Shown here: positions 1 to 6,720 of the stretch, one piece after another | How positions within the stretch are numbered: the stretch's first letter is position 1 | How the letters are laid out: the number at the start of each line of letters is the position of its first letter | Assembly (NCBI GenBank): GCA_017848335.1 | Contig: JAGDAX010000119.1 | Coordinates: forward strand, 1 to 35,835 | Source of the DNA: Clostridia bacterium | Lineage (GTDB): Bacteria; Bacillota; Clostridia; UBA1212 | Length of the DNA: 35,835 bases | Direction of reading: 5' to 3' | Notes under the pieces: model-generated | Database searches by the model: none | What the model was told of the DNA's origin: nothing | The model's input: only the letters and a program-made list of their open reading frames with translations | Position numbers and translations under genes: made by a program

Positions 1-20
1 ACTGTAAGTCCGGCGGGCAG

Positions 21-290
21 TGACAGTCAAATTTTAATTGCATTTACTTCTTCCGAAAAAAACAGAAAAATCGGGAGATTGTTTAACTATGCCCTGAAAC
101 CATACCGGAGTCCAGCTTGAAGTCATTTTACATCACAAATTGCCCCAAAATCAACACAAAAATAGCTCAGATTACCCAAAAACACCTAAATTTGCGTTGC
201 ATTTACTACTTCTGAATTGCATTTACTTTTGCAAATTGCGTTTACTTCTTCCGAATTGCGTTTACTTTTTCAATTAACCGGATTGTGTCA
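21..290. mobile_element. Possible IS21-like element end or small non-autonomous element
   Basis: Two 20-bp ends face each other: 21-40 on the plus strand and 290-271 on the minus strand. Both begin TGACA and end TTAATTG, and they match at 12 of 20 positions. The interior is AT-rich, has no transposase and carries several copies of a TTGC(A/G)TTTACTT motif. Clusters of repeated subterminal motifs are typical of IS21-family ends, so this could be a solo end, a deleted copy or a MITE-like element. I see no clear target-site duplication beside either boundary. The boundaries and family are inference. Confidence 0.35.
196..271. repeat. 19-20 bp tandem repeat array (TTGCRTTTACTT core)
   Basis: Four imperfect copies of a unit with core TTGC(A/G)TTTACT start near 196, 215, 234 and 254, so the period is 19-20 bp. 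A fifth copy lies apart at 36-55. The copies at 36 and 234 share the longest form, ending CTTCCG. A perfect 9-bp inverted repeat, CAATTAACC and GGTTAATTG, follows at 271-279 and 292-300. The arrangement resembles transposase-binding repeats at an insertion-sequence end. Confidence 0.7.
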
Positions 291-337
291 AGGTTAATTG
301 AATAACTTACTTCTTTTTCGCATTTTTTACACCACAT
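242..337 (-). pseudogene. Tiny Cys-rich reading frame, probable zinc-ribbon N-terminus cut by the element
   Basis: A 31-codon frame starts at ATG 337 behind a very strong ribosome-binding site (GAGGAGGG at 343-350, five bases before the ATG). A TATAAT box lies at 372-367. The peptide begins MWCKKCEKEV, a CxxC knuckle like the start of many small zinc-ribbon proteins. After about 16 residues the frame enters the putative mobile-element end at 290 and stops at 242 inside the repeats. The simplest reading is the 5' end of a zinc-ribbon gene interrupted by insertion. An intact 31-residue peptide is also possible. No function can be assigned. Confidence 0.4.
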
Positions 338-399
338 AGAATCCCTCCTCTATTAAATAATAATAAATTATAGCAAAACTGATGTCCCATAAAACGGAC

Positions 400-1629
400 T
401 CATATCATCCAAATTGGGACGATGAGGTTGTTCTTGTCAAAAGCGCCGAGTTGTTCCGCCATGCAGAGAACAGCGCCAGTACCGATTTTAAGAGGTGCTT
501 TATCAATGACACCGAAGGCTTTTACGATACGTTTGTCTGGCATAGCTGTCTTTTTGATCTCGAGAGGACAGAGTTTGCCATCGCCTTCGATGATAACGTC
601 GATTTCCTTGGCATCTCTGTCACGATAGTAATAAAGATACGGTTCTTGTCCGGCGCTTTGATAGCTCTTTATAATTTCCGAAACTGCGTAGTTTTCAAGC
701 AGAGCCCCGTTCATTGCACCATTCTCGGCAATCTCCGGAGAAGACCATTTCGTCAGGTAGCAGACAAGACCGGTGTCGTAGAAATAGACCTTGGGCGTTT
801 TAATTGTCCGTTTTAGCACATTATTGGAGTACGGGTGAAGCAGGAATATAATACCCAATGTTTCAAGTATATTTGTCCAAGCTTTTGCTGTTTGCACATC
901 TATATCCGCGTCTTCAGCAACCGCACTGAAATTCAGCATTTGCGCCGATCTTGCCGCCATAGCGGTTACAAATCGATTGAATTTTAGCGCATCGATATTT
1001 CCTGAAAGCTCGCGCACATCGCGCTCTATATAAGTGGAAATGTAAGACGAATAGTAGATGTCACGGTCCGGGAACAGACCACTGACAATACCTGGCATGC
1101 TACCTTTCCAAAGGCGTTCATAAATCTCTGGTGCCGGAATAGGTTCAACCTTTTTGATCTCCTCAACTAACGTATCAAAGTTTGTTGAAAAGGGGACAGC
1201 GGATCTCCCATCAATTTCACGCTGAGACATCGGAGACATATGAAGCAAAGCAACGCGTCCGGCCAAAGATTCCTTCACACCTTGCATCAGACGGAAAATC
1301 TGCGAGCCGGTCATCCAGAAGTCACCAGGGTTGTGATTCTTGTCAATATGGATCTTAATATAGGTGAACAGTTCCGGCGCATACTGCACTTCATCAATCA
1401 GAACAGGTGGTTTGTGAAGCTGCAAGAACATTGCCGGGTCGCTCTTTGCTATTTCGCGCACGGAAAGATCATCAAGCGTTACATATTCACGTCCGATATT
1501 CTCTTTTTCAGCCAATGTTTTCAGCATAGTTGTCTTGCCCGATTGACGCGGACCTGTCACCAAAATAGCTGAGTATGAGTTGGATAAAGACAAAACTTTA
1601 TCTTCCAAATGGCGTTTAATATATTCCAT
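400..1629 (-). CDS. AAA-family ATPase with DUF4143 C-terminal domain
   Basis: This encodes a 409-residue protein of the widespread ATP-binding family with an AAA_14-like core and a C-terminal DUF4143 domain. Its cellular role is not established. The Walker A motif GPRQSGKTT is at residues 26-34, and a Walker B-like strand (PVLIDEVQ) follows near residue 80. The C-terminal part has the usual KEIDVII and PLEIKK segments, which recall a PD-(D/E)xK-like fold. I chose ATG 1629 because GGAGG lies seven bases upstream; the longer frame to 1698 would overlap the promoter. It is monocistronic, with its own promoter at 1670-1698. Its neighbours give no functional hint. Confidence 0.9.
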   Translation of the reverse strand: MEYIKRHLEDKVLSLSNSYSAILVTGPRQSGKTTMLKTLAEKENIGREYVTLDDLSVREIAKSDPAMFLQLHKPPVLIDEVQYAPELFTYIKIHIDKNHNPGDFWMTGSQIFRLMQGVKESLAGRVALLHMSPMSQREIDGRSAVPFSTNFDTLVEEIKKVEPIPAPEIYERLWKGSMPGIVSGLFPDRDIYYSSYISTYIERDVRELSGNIDALKFNRFVTAMAARSAQMLNFSAVAEDADIDVQTAKAWTNILETLGIIFLLHPYSNNVLKRTIKTPKVYFYDTGLVCYLTKWSSPEIAENGAMNGALLENYAVSEIIKSYQSAGQEPYLYYYRDRDAKEIDVIIEGDGKLCPLEIKKTAMPDKRIVKAFGVIDKAPLKIGTGAVLCMAEQLGAFDKNNLIVPIWMI

Positions 1630-1669
1630 TCGATTACCTCCGAATACAATGCTCCCAAAATACGATATT

Positions 1670-1698
1670 ATTATAGTCAAAAAGTCGGATAAAGTCAA
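1670..1698 (-). promoter_or_regulatory. SigmaA-type promoter of the AAA ATPase gene
   Basis: On the minus strand TTGACT (1698-1693) and a perfect TATAAT (1675-1670) are separated by 17 bp. The start codon at 1629 lies about 40 bases downstream, which fits a short leader with the GGAGG site. Confidence 0.8.
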
Positions 1699-1706
1699 CG
1701 ATTTTT

Positions 1707-1739
1707 CGGCAGATTTTAGAAAAAGTTTTATATCTGCCG
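1707..1739. repeat. Inverted repeat upstream of the promoter
   Basis: CGGCAGAT (1707-1714) and ATCTGCCG (1732-1739) form a perfect 8-bp inverted repeat with a 17-base AT-rich spacer, ending eight bases upstream of the -35 box. It could be an operator or activator site for the ATPase gene, or a chance hairpin. No T-tract follows on either strand. Confidence 0.5.
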
Positions 1740-1757
1740 AGGTTTATAAATTGAAAC

Positions 1758-1779
1758 GCGGAGCCGATGTAGGCTCCGC
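1758..1779. terminator. GC-rich stem-loop, possible terminator
   Basis: GCGGAGCC and GGCTCCGC form a perfect 8-bp stem with a 6-base loop. On the minus strand it is followed by GTTTCAATTT, a weak U-tract. It lies between the acyltransferase and ATPase genes, where a transcript end is expected. Confidence 0.5.
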
Positions 1780-1848
1780 TCGGGGTAGGATGTCCATTTT
1801 TATTGCGCCTTATGTTTCCGGATTTTCATCTTCCGTTTGCTGGTGAAG

Positions 1849-1881
1849 AAAAAGGATCCCGCGTCTGCTTTTTGCGTCGGG
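1849..1881 (-). terminator. Possible intrinsic terminator after the acyltransferase gene
   Basis: On the minus strand, CCCG-A-CG (1881-1875) pairs with CGCGGG (1863-1858) as a 6-bp stem with a one-base bulge. Four bases later a run of five T follows (1853-1849). It lies about 45 bases past the acyltransferase stop. The stem is short, so the call is tentative. Confidence 0.4.
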
Positions 1882-1923
1882 AGCAATCCACGCCCGCGGC
1901 CCCGTAGCAAAACCACCCGGGGA

Positions 1924-2754
1924 TCAATAATAATCAACACGCCTGTTGTTATTGAAAATCGGCGGATAGATATTCTCGTCGGGATCGATTCCTGCGAGAC
2001 GACATACCTCACGGTGCGTTTCGACCGTCAGCTTTTTGATCGCCTCACTCTGGGGGAGCGTCTTGTCGGGATAAAGCGGTTCGCCTATATTAAGGGTAAA
2101 AAGCCCCTTTCGGTACAAAAGCTTCTGGATCCCCTTGCGCTCCCTGTAGGAAAAAGCAAAGGGCAAAACCGGGACGTTTGCCTTGACGGCGAAATAAAAG
2201 GCGCCGGGCTTGAAGGGACGGATGGGCATATAGTATTCCCACATGCTCCCTTCCGCGTCCACGTGAAGAACGCCGCCCGCTTTCAGGTACTCCCTGACCG
2301 CCTTGGCCATTGCCGCCGTCGCCCTGAAATCATTGACGGGCACGGGAATGCCGCCGGTGTAGCGGATTATGAACTTGTTCTCGCCCCGCATGTTCTTGTC
2401 CCACGCGAGGATCCGCATCTGCCTGGGCTCCATGTTCATCTGGACGGCCATGTAATCCAGCCTGTGGACGTGGTTTGAGACCGTTACGAAGCCGGTGTTT
2501 TTGAGCTCCTTGCGGTGCTTTTTCAGATTGTCGCGGCCCCTGACCTTGAGCCCCAGCACGACAATAAAAGACGCGTAGCCAAAGGCGAACAGGCCGGCCT
2601 TAAGAAGTCCGTGAAAGAACCTGTACCTGAAAGAATCGTCTATGTACCGATAGCTCTTGTCGAAGACCGTACGGTCGTCCTTGTAAACCTTCATATAGTG
2701 CTGGTCGGTAAATTCACTGTAAGGAAACTCTTTTCTTTTGGGATCGTAAGGCAT
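1924..2754 (-). CDS. Lysophospholipid acyltransferase family protein (PlsC-like)
   Basis: This is a 276-residue 1-acyl-sn-glycerol-3-phosphate acyltransferase-type enzyme, expected to act at the inner face of the membrane in phospholipid synthesis. The catalytic HX4D motif is at H95 and D100 (NHVHRLD). The acceptor-binding EGS motif is at 168-170, and PVLPFAF near 195 matches the family's last block. A hydrophobic stretch at about 54-69 may attach the protein to the membrane. ATG 2754 is preceded by AGGAG at a 7-base spacing; the longer frame would need TTG 2781 without a good site. It is the last gene of the housekeeping array, 62 bases after RNase G. The exact acyl acceptor cannot be read from the sequence. 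Confidence 0.88.
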   Translation of the reverse strand: MPYDPKRKEFPYSEFTDQHYMKVYKDDRTVFDKSYRYIDDSFRYRFFHGLLKAGLFAFGYASFIVVLGLKVRGRDNLKKHRKELKNTGFVTVSNHVHRLDYMAVQMNMEPRQMRILAWDKNMRGENKFIIRYTGGIPVPVNDFRATAAMAKAVREYLKAGGVLHVDAEGSMWEYYMPIRPFKPGAFYFAVKANVPVLPFAFSYRERKGIQKLLYRKGLFTLNIGEPLYPDKTLPQSEAIKKLTVETHREVCRLAGIDPDENIYPPIFNNNRRVDYY

Positions 2755-2816
2755 CTGGTGCTCCTGGTTGAAAAGTGTCAAAGTGCCGGCGCAATGAGCC
2801 GCAGTGCGATAAGGCT

Positions 2817-4001
2817 TCAGATGAGCTTCCTGCTCCGTGATATTTCAAGGAGCTGAAGCCTGGTAAAGCCCTCGATTATTGTCAGCGCGTAATCGTCTTC
2901 AAGGAGTCCGCGCATTCGCGACAGGATGGCGTCCCGGTCGGCAGGGCTTTTAACGCTTATGAAATCGACAATGATTATCCCGGTCAGATTGTTGACCTTT
3001 ATATGCGCGGCAATAGATTCGCAGGCCTCAAGATTCACGTCAGTATACGAAAGCTTTGAGCCCCCGGAATTCACGTCGAAAACGTGCATCGCCTCGGTCC
3101 TGTCATAGATCACCGTGCCGCCGTGGGGCAGCCTCATCACTCGTCCGCTGAAGCAAAGTACCTTTCTGGCGGCGCTGTCCGTTTCGCAGGGATTCACGTC
3201 CGCGGGCAGCAGCTTCACGGCAACGTCGATATCACGCTTTTTGTAATATTCATAAAGCTCCCTGCCGACAGCAGGGTCGTTTGCAGACACGGATTCGTAA
3301 TCGCAATAAGGGTAAAGCTCCGTCAGAAATTCCGGGAAGGATCTTTTGTACAAAAGCCTTCCGGGGCGGTTGCTGCCTGAAGGGGCCGAGATCGATCCGA
3401 CAGCTTCGACAAGCGCTGCAAGCTCGTCAGCGGCAGCCTTTTTGTTCTCCGCAGCAGCGGTTCTTACGGTGACAAGCACGCGGCAGCCTTCGGGAAACCG
3501 GCCTTCGCGGTTTCGGCCTTCTGTATACCGGCCTTTGATGCATTCGGACGCAGCAGCTGTCAACTCGGCTCTGATCTGTTCGTCAACGATCTTGCGTGAA
3601 ACCTTGACCTCGTGACGCAGGGCATCCTCATTATTTTTAGTATCGGGAGCTTTGCAGCTGTTTTCCGGTATCAAAACGATCGCATTGTATATGCCGGTAA
3701 ACGGAAGCTTCGCGCTGAGGAAGGCTCCCTTCGAGCCGGAGGGCTTCCCGTGAATGTAGAAGCCGTAATAGTTTCCCTTTCGGAGATTTAACTTCTGCAT
3801 GTTTAAGAATGCAGTCCGTTCCGCGTCAATATCCACAAAGCATCCGTCAATGTCCGGCTTCAAGTCGGTCACCCGTCCCTCGATGATATCGCCGACGTTC
3901 GCGGCGTCCGTGAAATAAGTGCCGCGGCATAAGGGACGGCCTTCTTCAGTAATGATATATTCGATTTTGTTGTCCTTCGCGAAGGTAATGATTTGTTTCA
4001 T
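2817..4001 (-). CDS. rng: Ribonuclease E/G family protein lacking the zinc-link
   Basis: This is a 394-residue endoribonuclease of the RNase E/G family, which cleaves single-stranded AU-rich RNA and processes rRNA and mRNA. An S1-like RNA-binding segment is at about 37-100. The two metal-binding aspartates are visible at D309 (FDVNSGG) and D346 (IIIVDFI). The protein ends ISRSRKLI and has no CPxC zinc-link, so the usual tetramerising element is absent. A 15-bp repeat inside the gene gives a GRxxE peptide repeat near residues 152-172. ATG 4001 follows a GCGAGGCG site. The upstream radical SAM and DUF2344 genes are the family's usual companions, but the usual downstream L21, Prp and L27 genes are missing here. 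Confidence 0.87.
   Translation of the reverse strand: MKQIITFAKDNKIEYIITEEGRPLCRGTYFTDAANVGDIIEGRVTDLKPDIDGCFVDIDAERTAFLNMQKLNLRKGNYYGFYIHGKPSGSKGAFLSAKLPFTGIYNAIVLIPENSCKAPDTKNNEDALRHEVKVSRKIVDEQIRAELTAAASECIKGRYTEGRNREGRFPEGCRVLVTVRTAAAENKKAAADELAALVEAVGSISAPSGSNRPGRLLYKRSFPEFLTELYPYCDYESVSANDPAVGRELYEYYKKRDIDVAVKLLPADVNPCETDSAARKVLCFSGRVMRLPHGGTVIYDRTEAMHVFDVNSGGSKLSYTDVNLEACESIAAHIKVNNLTGIIIVDFISVKSPADRDAILSRMRGLLEDDYALTIIEGFTRLQLLEISRSRKLI
3487..3547. repeat. 15-bp in-frame tandem repeat inside the RNase G gene
   Basis: Units begin CCTTC or CCTTT at 3487, 3502, 3517 and 3532 and end CGG, with a period of exactly 15 bp. In the protein they give successive pentapeptides GRYTE, GRNRE and GRFPE. 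The surrounding catalytic core is not repetitive. Confidence 0.75.
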
Positions 4002-4107
4002 TGCCGCGCCTCGCTTACTTAATTGATGGGATCCGGGACAGTGCCGCAAAGCATAAAAGCGGTTTAACCTGCTTCAAAAAGAATTTAACCCTTTAACGGC
4101 TATATTT

Positions 4108-4195
4108 CCTGTCAAAGAAATATAAACCTGTCAAAGAACTATAAACCTGTAAAAGAACTTTAAACCTGTCAAAGAGCCATAACCCTGCCAACAGG
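4108..4195. repeat. 19-bp tandem repeat, about 4.6 copies
   Basis: Units start with CCTG at 4108, 4127, 4146, 4165 and a partial one at 4184. The consensus is CCTGTCAAAGAACTATAAA. The array ends four bases from the DUF2344 stop codon and fills about half of the 198-base gap before RNase G. On the transcribed strand each full unit carries TTTGACAGG or a close variant. No spacers separate the copies, so it is not a CRISPR array. Confidence 0.9.
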
Positions 4196-4199
4196 CTTT

Positions 4200-4862
4200 T
4201 CATAACAAAAGCTGCACCGACGAGTCGGTCTTATGAATATGAAGTATCCCGACGCTGCCGGGGGCGAACCTTCCTGTAATCGCATTGAATGCCACGTCCG
4301 GCCTCAGGTTGTTTTCCTGTGTACCGCAGGTTTCGATCGTAAACCCCCCTTCCCCGTCATAGCCGAACCGCCTTATCAGCTGTTTGATCTCAACGGTCTT
4401 GGGGCCGCTCTTTGATTTTTTGACAGTCTCGATGCCTTCAGCGTCGTTATAGCCGCGGATAATATTATCGGCGTCCGAATCCGAAGCGTCAGAAAATATT
4501 CGATACGTGTTGTATCTTACAGACTTTACAATAGAATCGTAAGGCTTCACAAGGCGAACGCCCGAGATGATTCTGACGGGCGCCGGCAGATGGCTGTTTA
4601 AAAGCGCGCAAAGCTCTTCGGGGGCATAATCAGTCTGCGTTTTTATATCCACGAATTCAGCGCAGGAAGTAAATCCCACCGGCAGAGGATTCCCGAACAC
4701 CAGCAGCATTCGCGGGTTAAAGCCCTCGGAATATGCCACGCGGACGGCAGCGCGGCGCAGCGCCCGTTCAAAAACCTTCACAAAATCAAGGTGAGAAACA
4801 AACCTCACGTCCTCGCCGCGCTCGTATTTCAGACGGCAGATAAATTCAGGATTTTCCAACAC
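4200..4862 (-). CDS. DUF2344 / TIGR03936-family protein, partner of the radical SAM protein
   Basis: This is a protein of about 220 residues from the family found beside, or fused to, TIGR03960 radical SAM proteins. The N-terminus carries the hallmark RLKYERGEDVRFVSHLD, then ERALRRA, YSEGFNPR and PLPVGF blocks. It probably works with the upstream radical SAM enzyme, possibly on an RNA or ribosome-linked substrate; the reaction is unknown. The start is uncertain. GTG 4862 or TTG 4859 follow AAGGCGG and fit the family's N-terminus, whereas GTG 4886 has no good site. Either way the gene overlaps the end of the radical SAM gene, which implies translational coupling. Confidence 0.85.
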   Translation of the reverse strand: MLENPEFICRLKYERGEDVRFVSHLDFVKVFERALRRAAVRVAYSEGFNPRMLLVFGNPLPVGFTSCAEFVDIKTQTDYAPEELCALLNSHLPAPVRIISGVRLVKPYDSIVKSVRYNTYRIFSDASDSDADNIIRGYNDAEGIETVKKSKSGPKTVEIKQLIRRFGYDGEGGFTIETCGTQENNLRPDVAFNAITGRFAPGSVGILHIHKTDSSVQLLL

Positions 4863-6690
4863 AAACACCGCCTTTGTATTTTGCACAGCCGCAGGCCTGA
4901 CACTTCGTCCTGCAGTCGGGACTTGTGACGCCGAGACGCGCCTTCAGATACTCGCGCTTCAGAAATTCCTTCGTAATGCCCGTATCGATATGATCCCACG
5001 GGAGAGGCGCGTCAAGGTCAGGCTCATCCGAACCCCGGACACCCGAGATCCCCGCCGCCCCGGCCTCTTCAAGCCAGATCTTGTAATCAAAAAACTCGCT
5101 CCAGGAGTCAAAGCCGCCCTTCCGCTTCCATACGTTGTAAATGATGCTGCCGCACCGCCGGTCGCCTCTCGCGAGAATATTTTCCACCACCGAAAGCTCC
5201 GGATCCTGCCACGAGAAGCCGAACCTGCCGTTCAGCGCGTCCTTGATCATCCTCAGCTTGCGGCGAATCTCGTCATAGGATATCTGCGGAACCCATTGGA
5301 AGGGCGTGAAGCACTTTGGCACGAAGGTAGATACCGAAACGGTGATCTTGGGGCTTCTGACCTTTTCGCCCGCGTGGCATTCGTAATAAAGATCCCTCAG
5401 CCTTTGGGCGATCACCGGTATCGCCATGACGTCCTCGTCCGTCTCTGTGGGAAGACCGATCATGAAATACAGCTTAATGCCGCCGTATCCGTTCTCGAAA
5501 GCAAGCCTTGCGCCCTCATAAAGGTCCTCCTCAGTGATGCCCTTGTTGATAACGTCGCGGAGCCTCTGTGTGCCGGCTTCGAGGGCAAACGTGAGGCCGC
5601 TTTTTCTGACCTTGCTGATCTTCTGCATCAGATCAAGTGAAAACGAATCGACCCTGAGGCTCGGAAGCGCAATATTCATGTGCCTTTCCTCGGTATACCC
5701 GATAAGGCCGTCGGTCAGCTCCTTGAGGCAGGAATAATCGTCCGTGGCAAGACTGAGAAGCGAAATCTCCTCGTACCCCGTCCTTTCGGAGAGCTTCATT
5801 GCCGCGTCAAGAAGCTTTCCGGGACTTCTTTCACGCACGGGCCTGTAAATGTAACCCGCCTGGCAGAAGCGGCAGCCCCTTATGCAGCCCCTGAAGATCT
5901 CAAGCATTATCCTGTCGTGAATTGCCTCGCAATAAGGCACCACCTGGTTTTTCATTATGAACGTTCCGTCAAAATCCGGAATCACCCGGCGCTCCACGGG
6001 ATATGCCGCGATACCCTTGTACTCATCCTTGACCTTAAGGCGCGCAAAATTCCCCTGCCCGTCGTATTCGGCCTCGTAAAATGCCGGAACGTACACGCCC
6101 GGAATGGCGGCGCAGGCCTTGAGGAATTCGATACGCGGCAGCTTCCGGGACTTCCATTCACGGTAACATTCCATTATCTCGAGAAGCATCGCCTCGCCGT
6201 CGCCGATATTGAAAAGGTCGAAGAATTCTGCAAGAGGCTCCGGATTAACGCACGAGGGCCCGCCGCCGATCACAAAGGGAACGCCCTCTCCGCGGTCACG
6301 GGCATAAACCGGGATCCCGGCCAGGTCAAGCATATTCAGCACGTTGGTGTATGAAAGCTCGTATTGCAGCGTAAAGCCGATGAAGTCGTGATTTTTGATC
6401 TCTTCCTGCGATTCAAGAGCAAACAGGCGGTATCCCTCGCTGCGCATGATCTTTTCAAGGTCCGGCCAGGGGGCGAACACGCGCTCGCACCAGATCCATT
6501 CGCGGGAATTGAGCAGATCATACAGGAGCTTCATGCCCAGATGGGACATGCCTATCTCGTAAGAATCCGCGAAGCAAAAGGCGAACCTCACGGGCGTATC
6601 CTTGGGCTTCACGACGGAATTGAGCTCGCCGCCGGTGTATCTGGCAGGCTTTTCCACGTTATACAGAATGCTGTCGGGAATATATGACAA
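4846..6690 (-). CDS. TIGR03960-family B12-binding-like radical SAM protein
   Basis: This is a 614-residue radical SAM enzyme. The iron-sulfur motif CIRGCRFC (CX3CX2C) is at about residues 269-276, followed by YRPVRERSP, the block that marks this family. The N-terminus begins with a PARYTGGELN segment, and a cobalamin-binding-like region precedes the barrel. The Cys-rich end (CRTKCQACGC) may hold another metal site. The substrate is unknown; the family is usually followed by DUF2344 and RNase G, as here. I prefer TTG 6690 because GGAGGA lies seven bases upstream; TTG 6705 would add five residues and place that site inside the gene. The gap to dnaE is 30 bases. Confidence 0.9.
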   Translation of the reverse strand: MSYIPDSILYNVEKPARYTGGELNSVVKPKDTPVRFAFCFADSYEIGMSHLGMKLLYDLLNSREWIWCERVFAPWPDLEKIMRSEGYRLFALESQEEIKNHDFIGFTLQYELSYTNVLNMLDLAGIPVYARDRGEGVPFVIGGGPSCVNPEPLAEFFDLFNIGDGEAMLLEIMECYREWKSRKLPRIEFLKACAAIPGVYVPAFYEAEYDGQGNFARLKVKDEYKGIAAYPVERRVIPDFDGTFIMKNQVVPYCEAIHDRIMLEIFRGCIRGCRFCQAGYIYRPVRERSPGKLLDAAMKLSERTGYEEISLLSLATDDYSCLKELTDGLIGYTEERHMNIALPSLRVDSFSLDLMQKISKVRKSGLTFALEAGTQRLRDVINKGITEEDLYEGARLAFENGYGGIKLYFMIGLPTETDEDVMAIPVIAQRLRDLYYECHAGEKVRSPKITVSVSTFVPKCFTPFQWVPQISYDEIRRKLRMIKDALNGRFGFSWQDPELSVVENILARGDRRCGSIIYNVWKRKGGFDSWSEFFDYKIWLEEAGAAGISGVRGSDEPDLDAPLPWDHIDTGITKEFLKREYLKARLGVTSPDCRTKCQACGCAKYKGGVCVGKS

Positions 6691-6720
6691 TCTGAAGTCC
6701 TCCAAATCAGCCGCCTGAAA

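Noticed and set aside
4108..4195. CRISPR array
   Set aside because: The 19-bp units are directly adjacent with no spacers and no cas genes are present.
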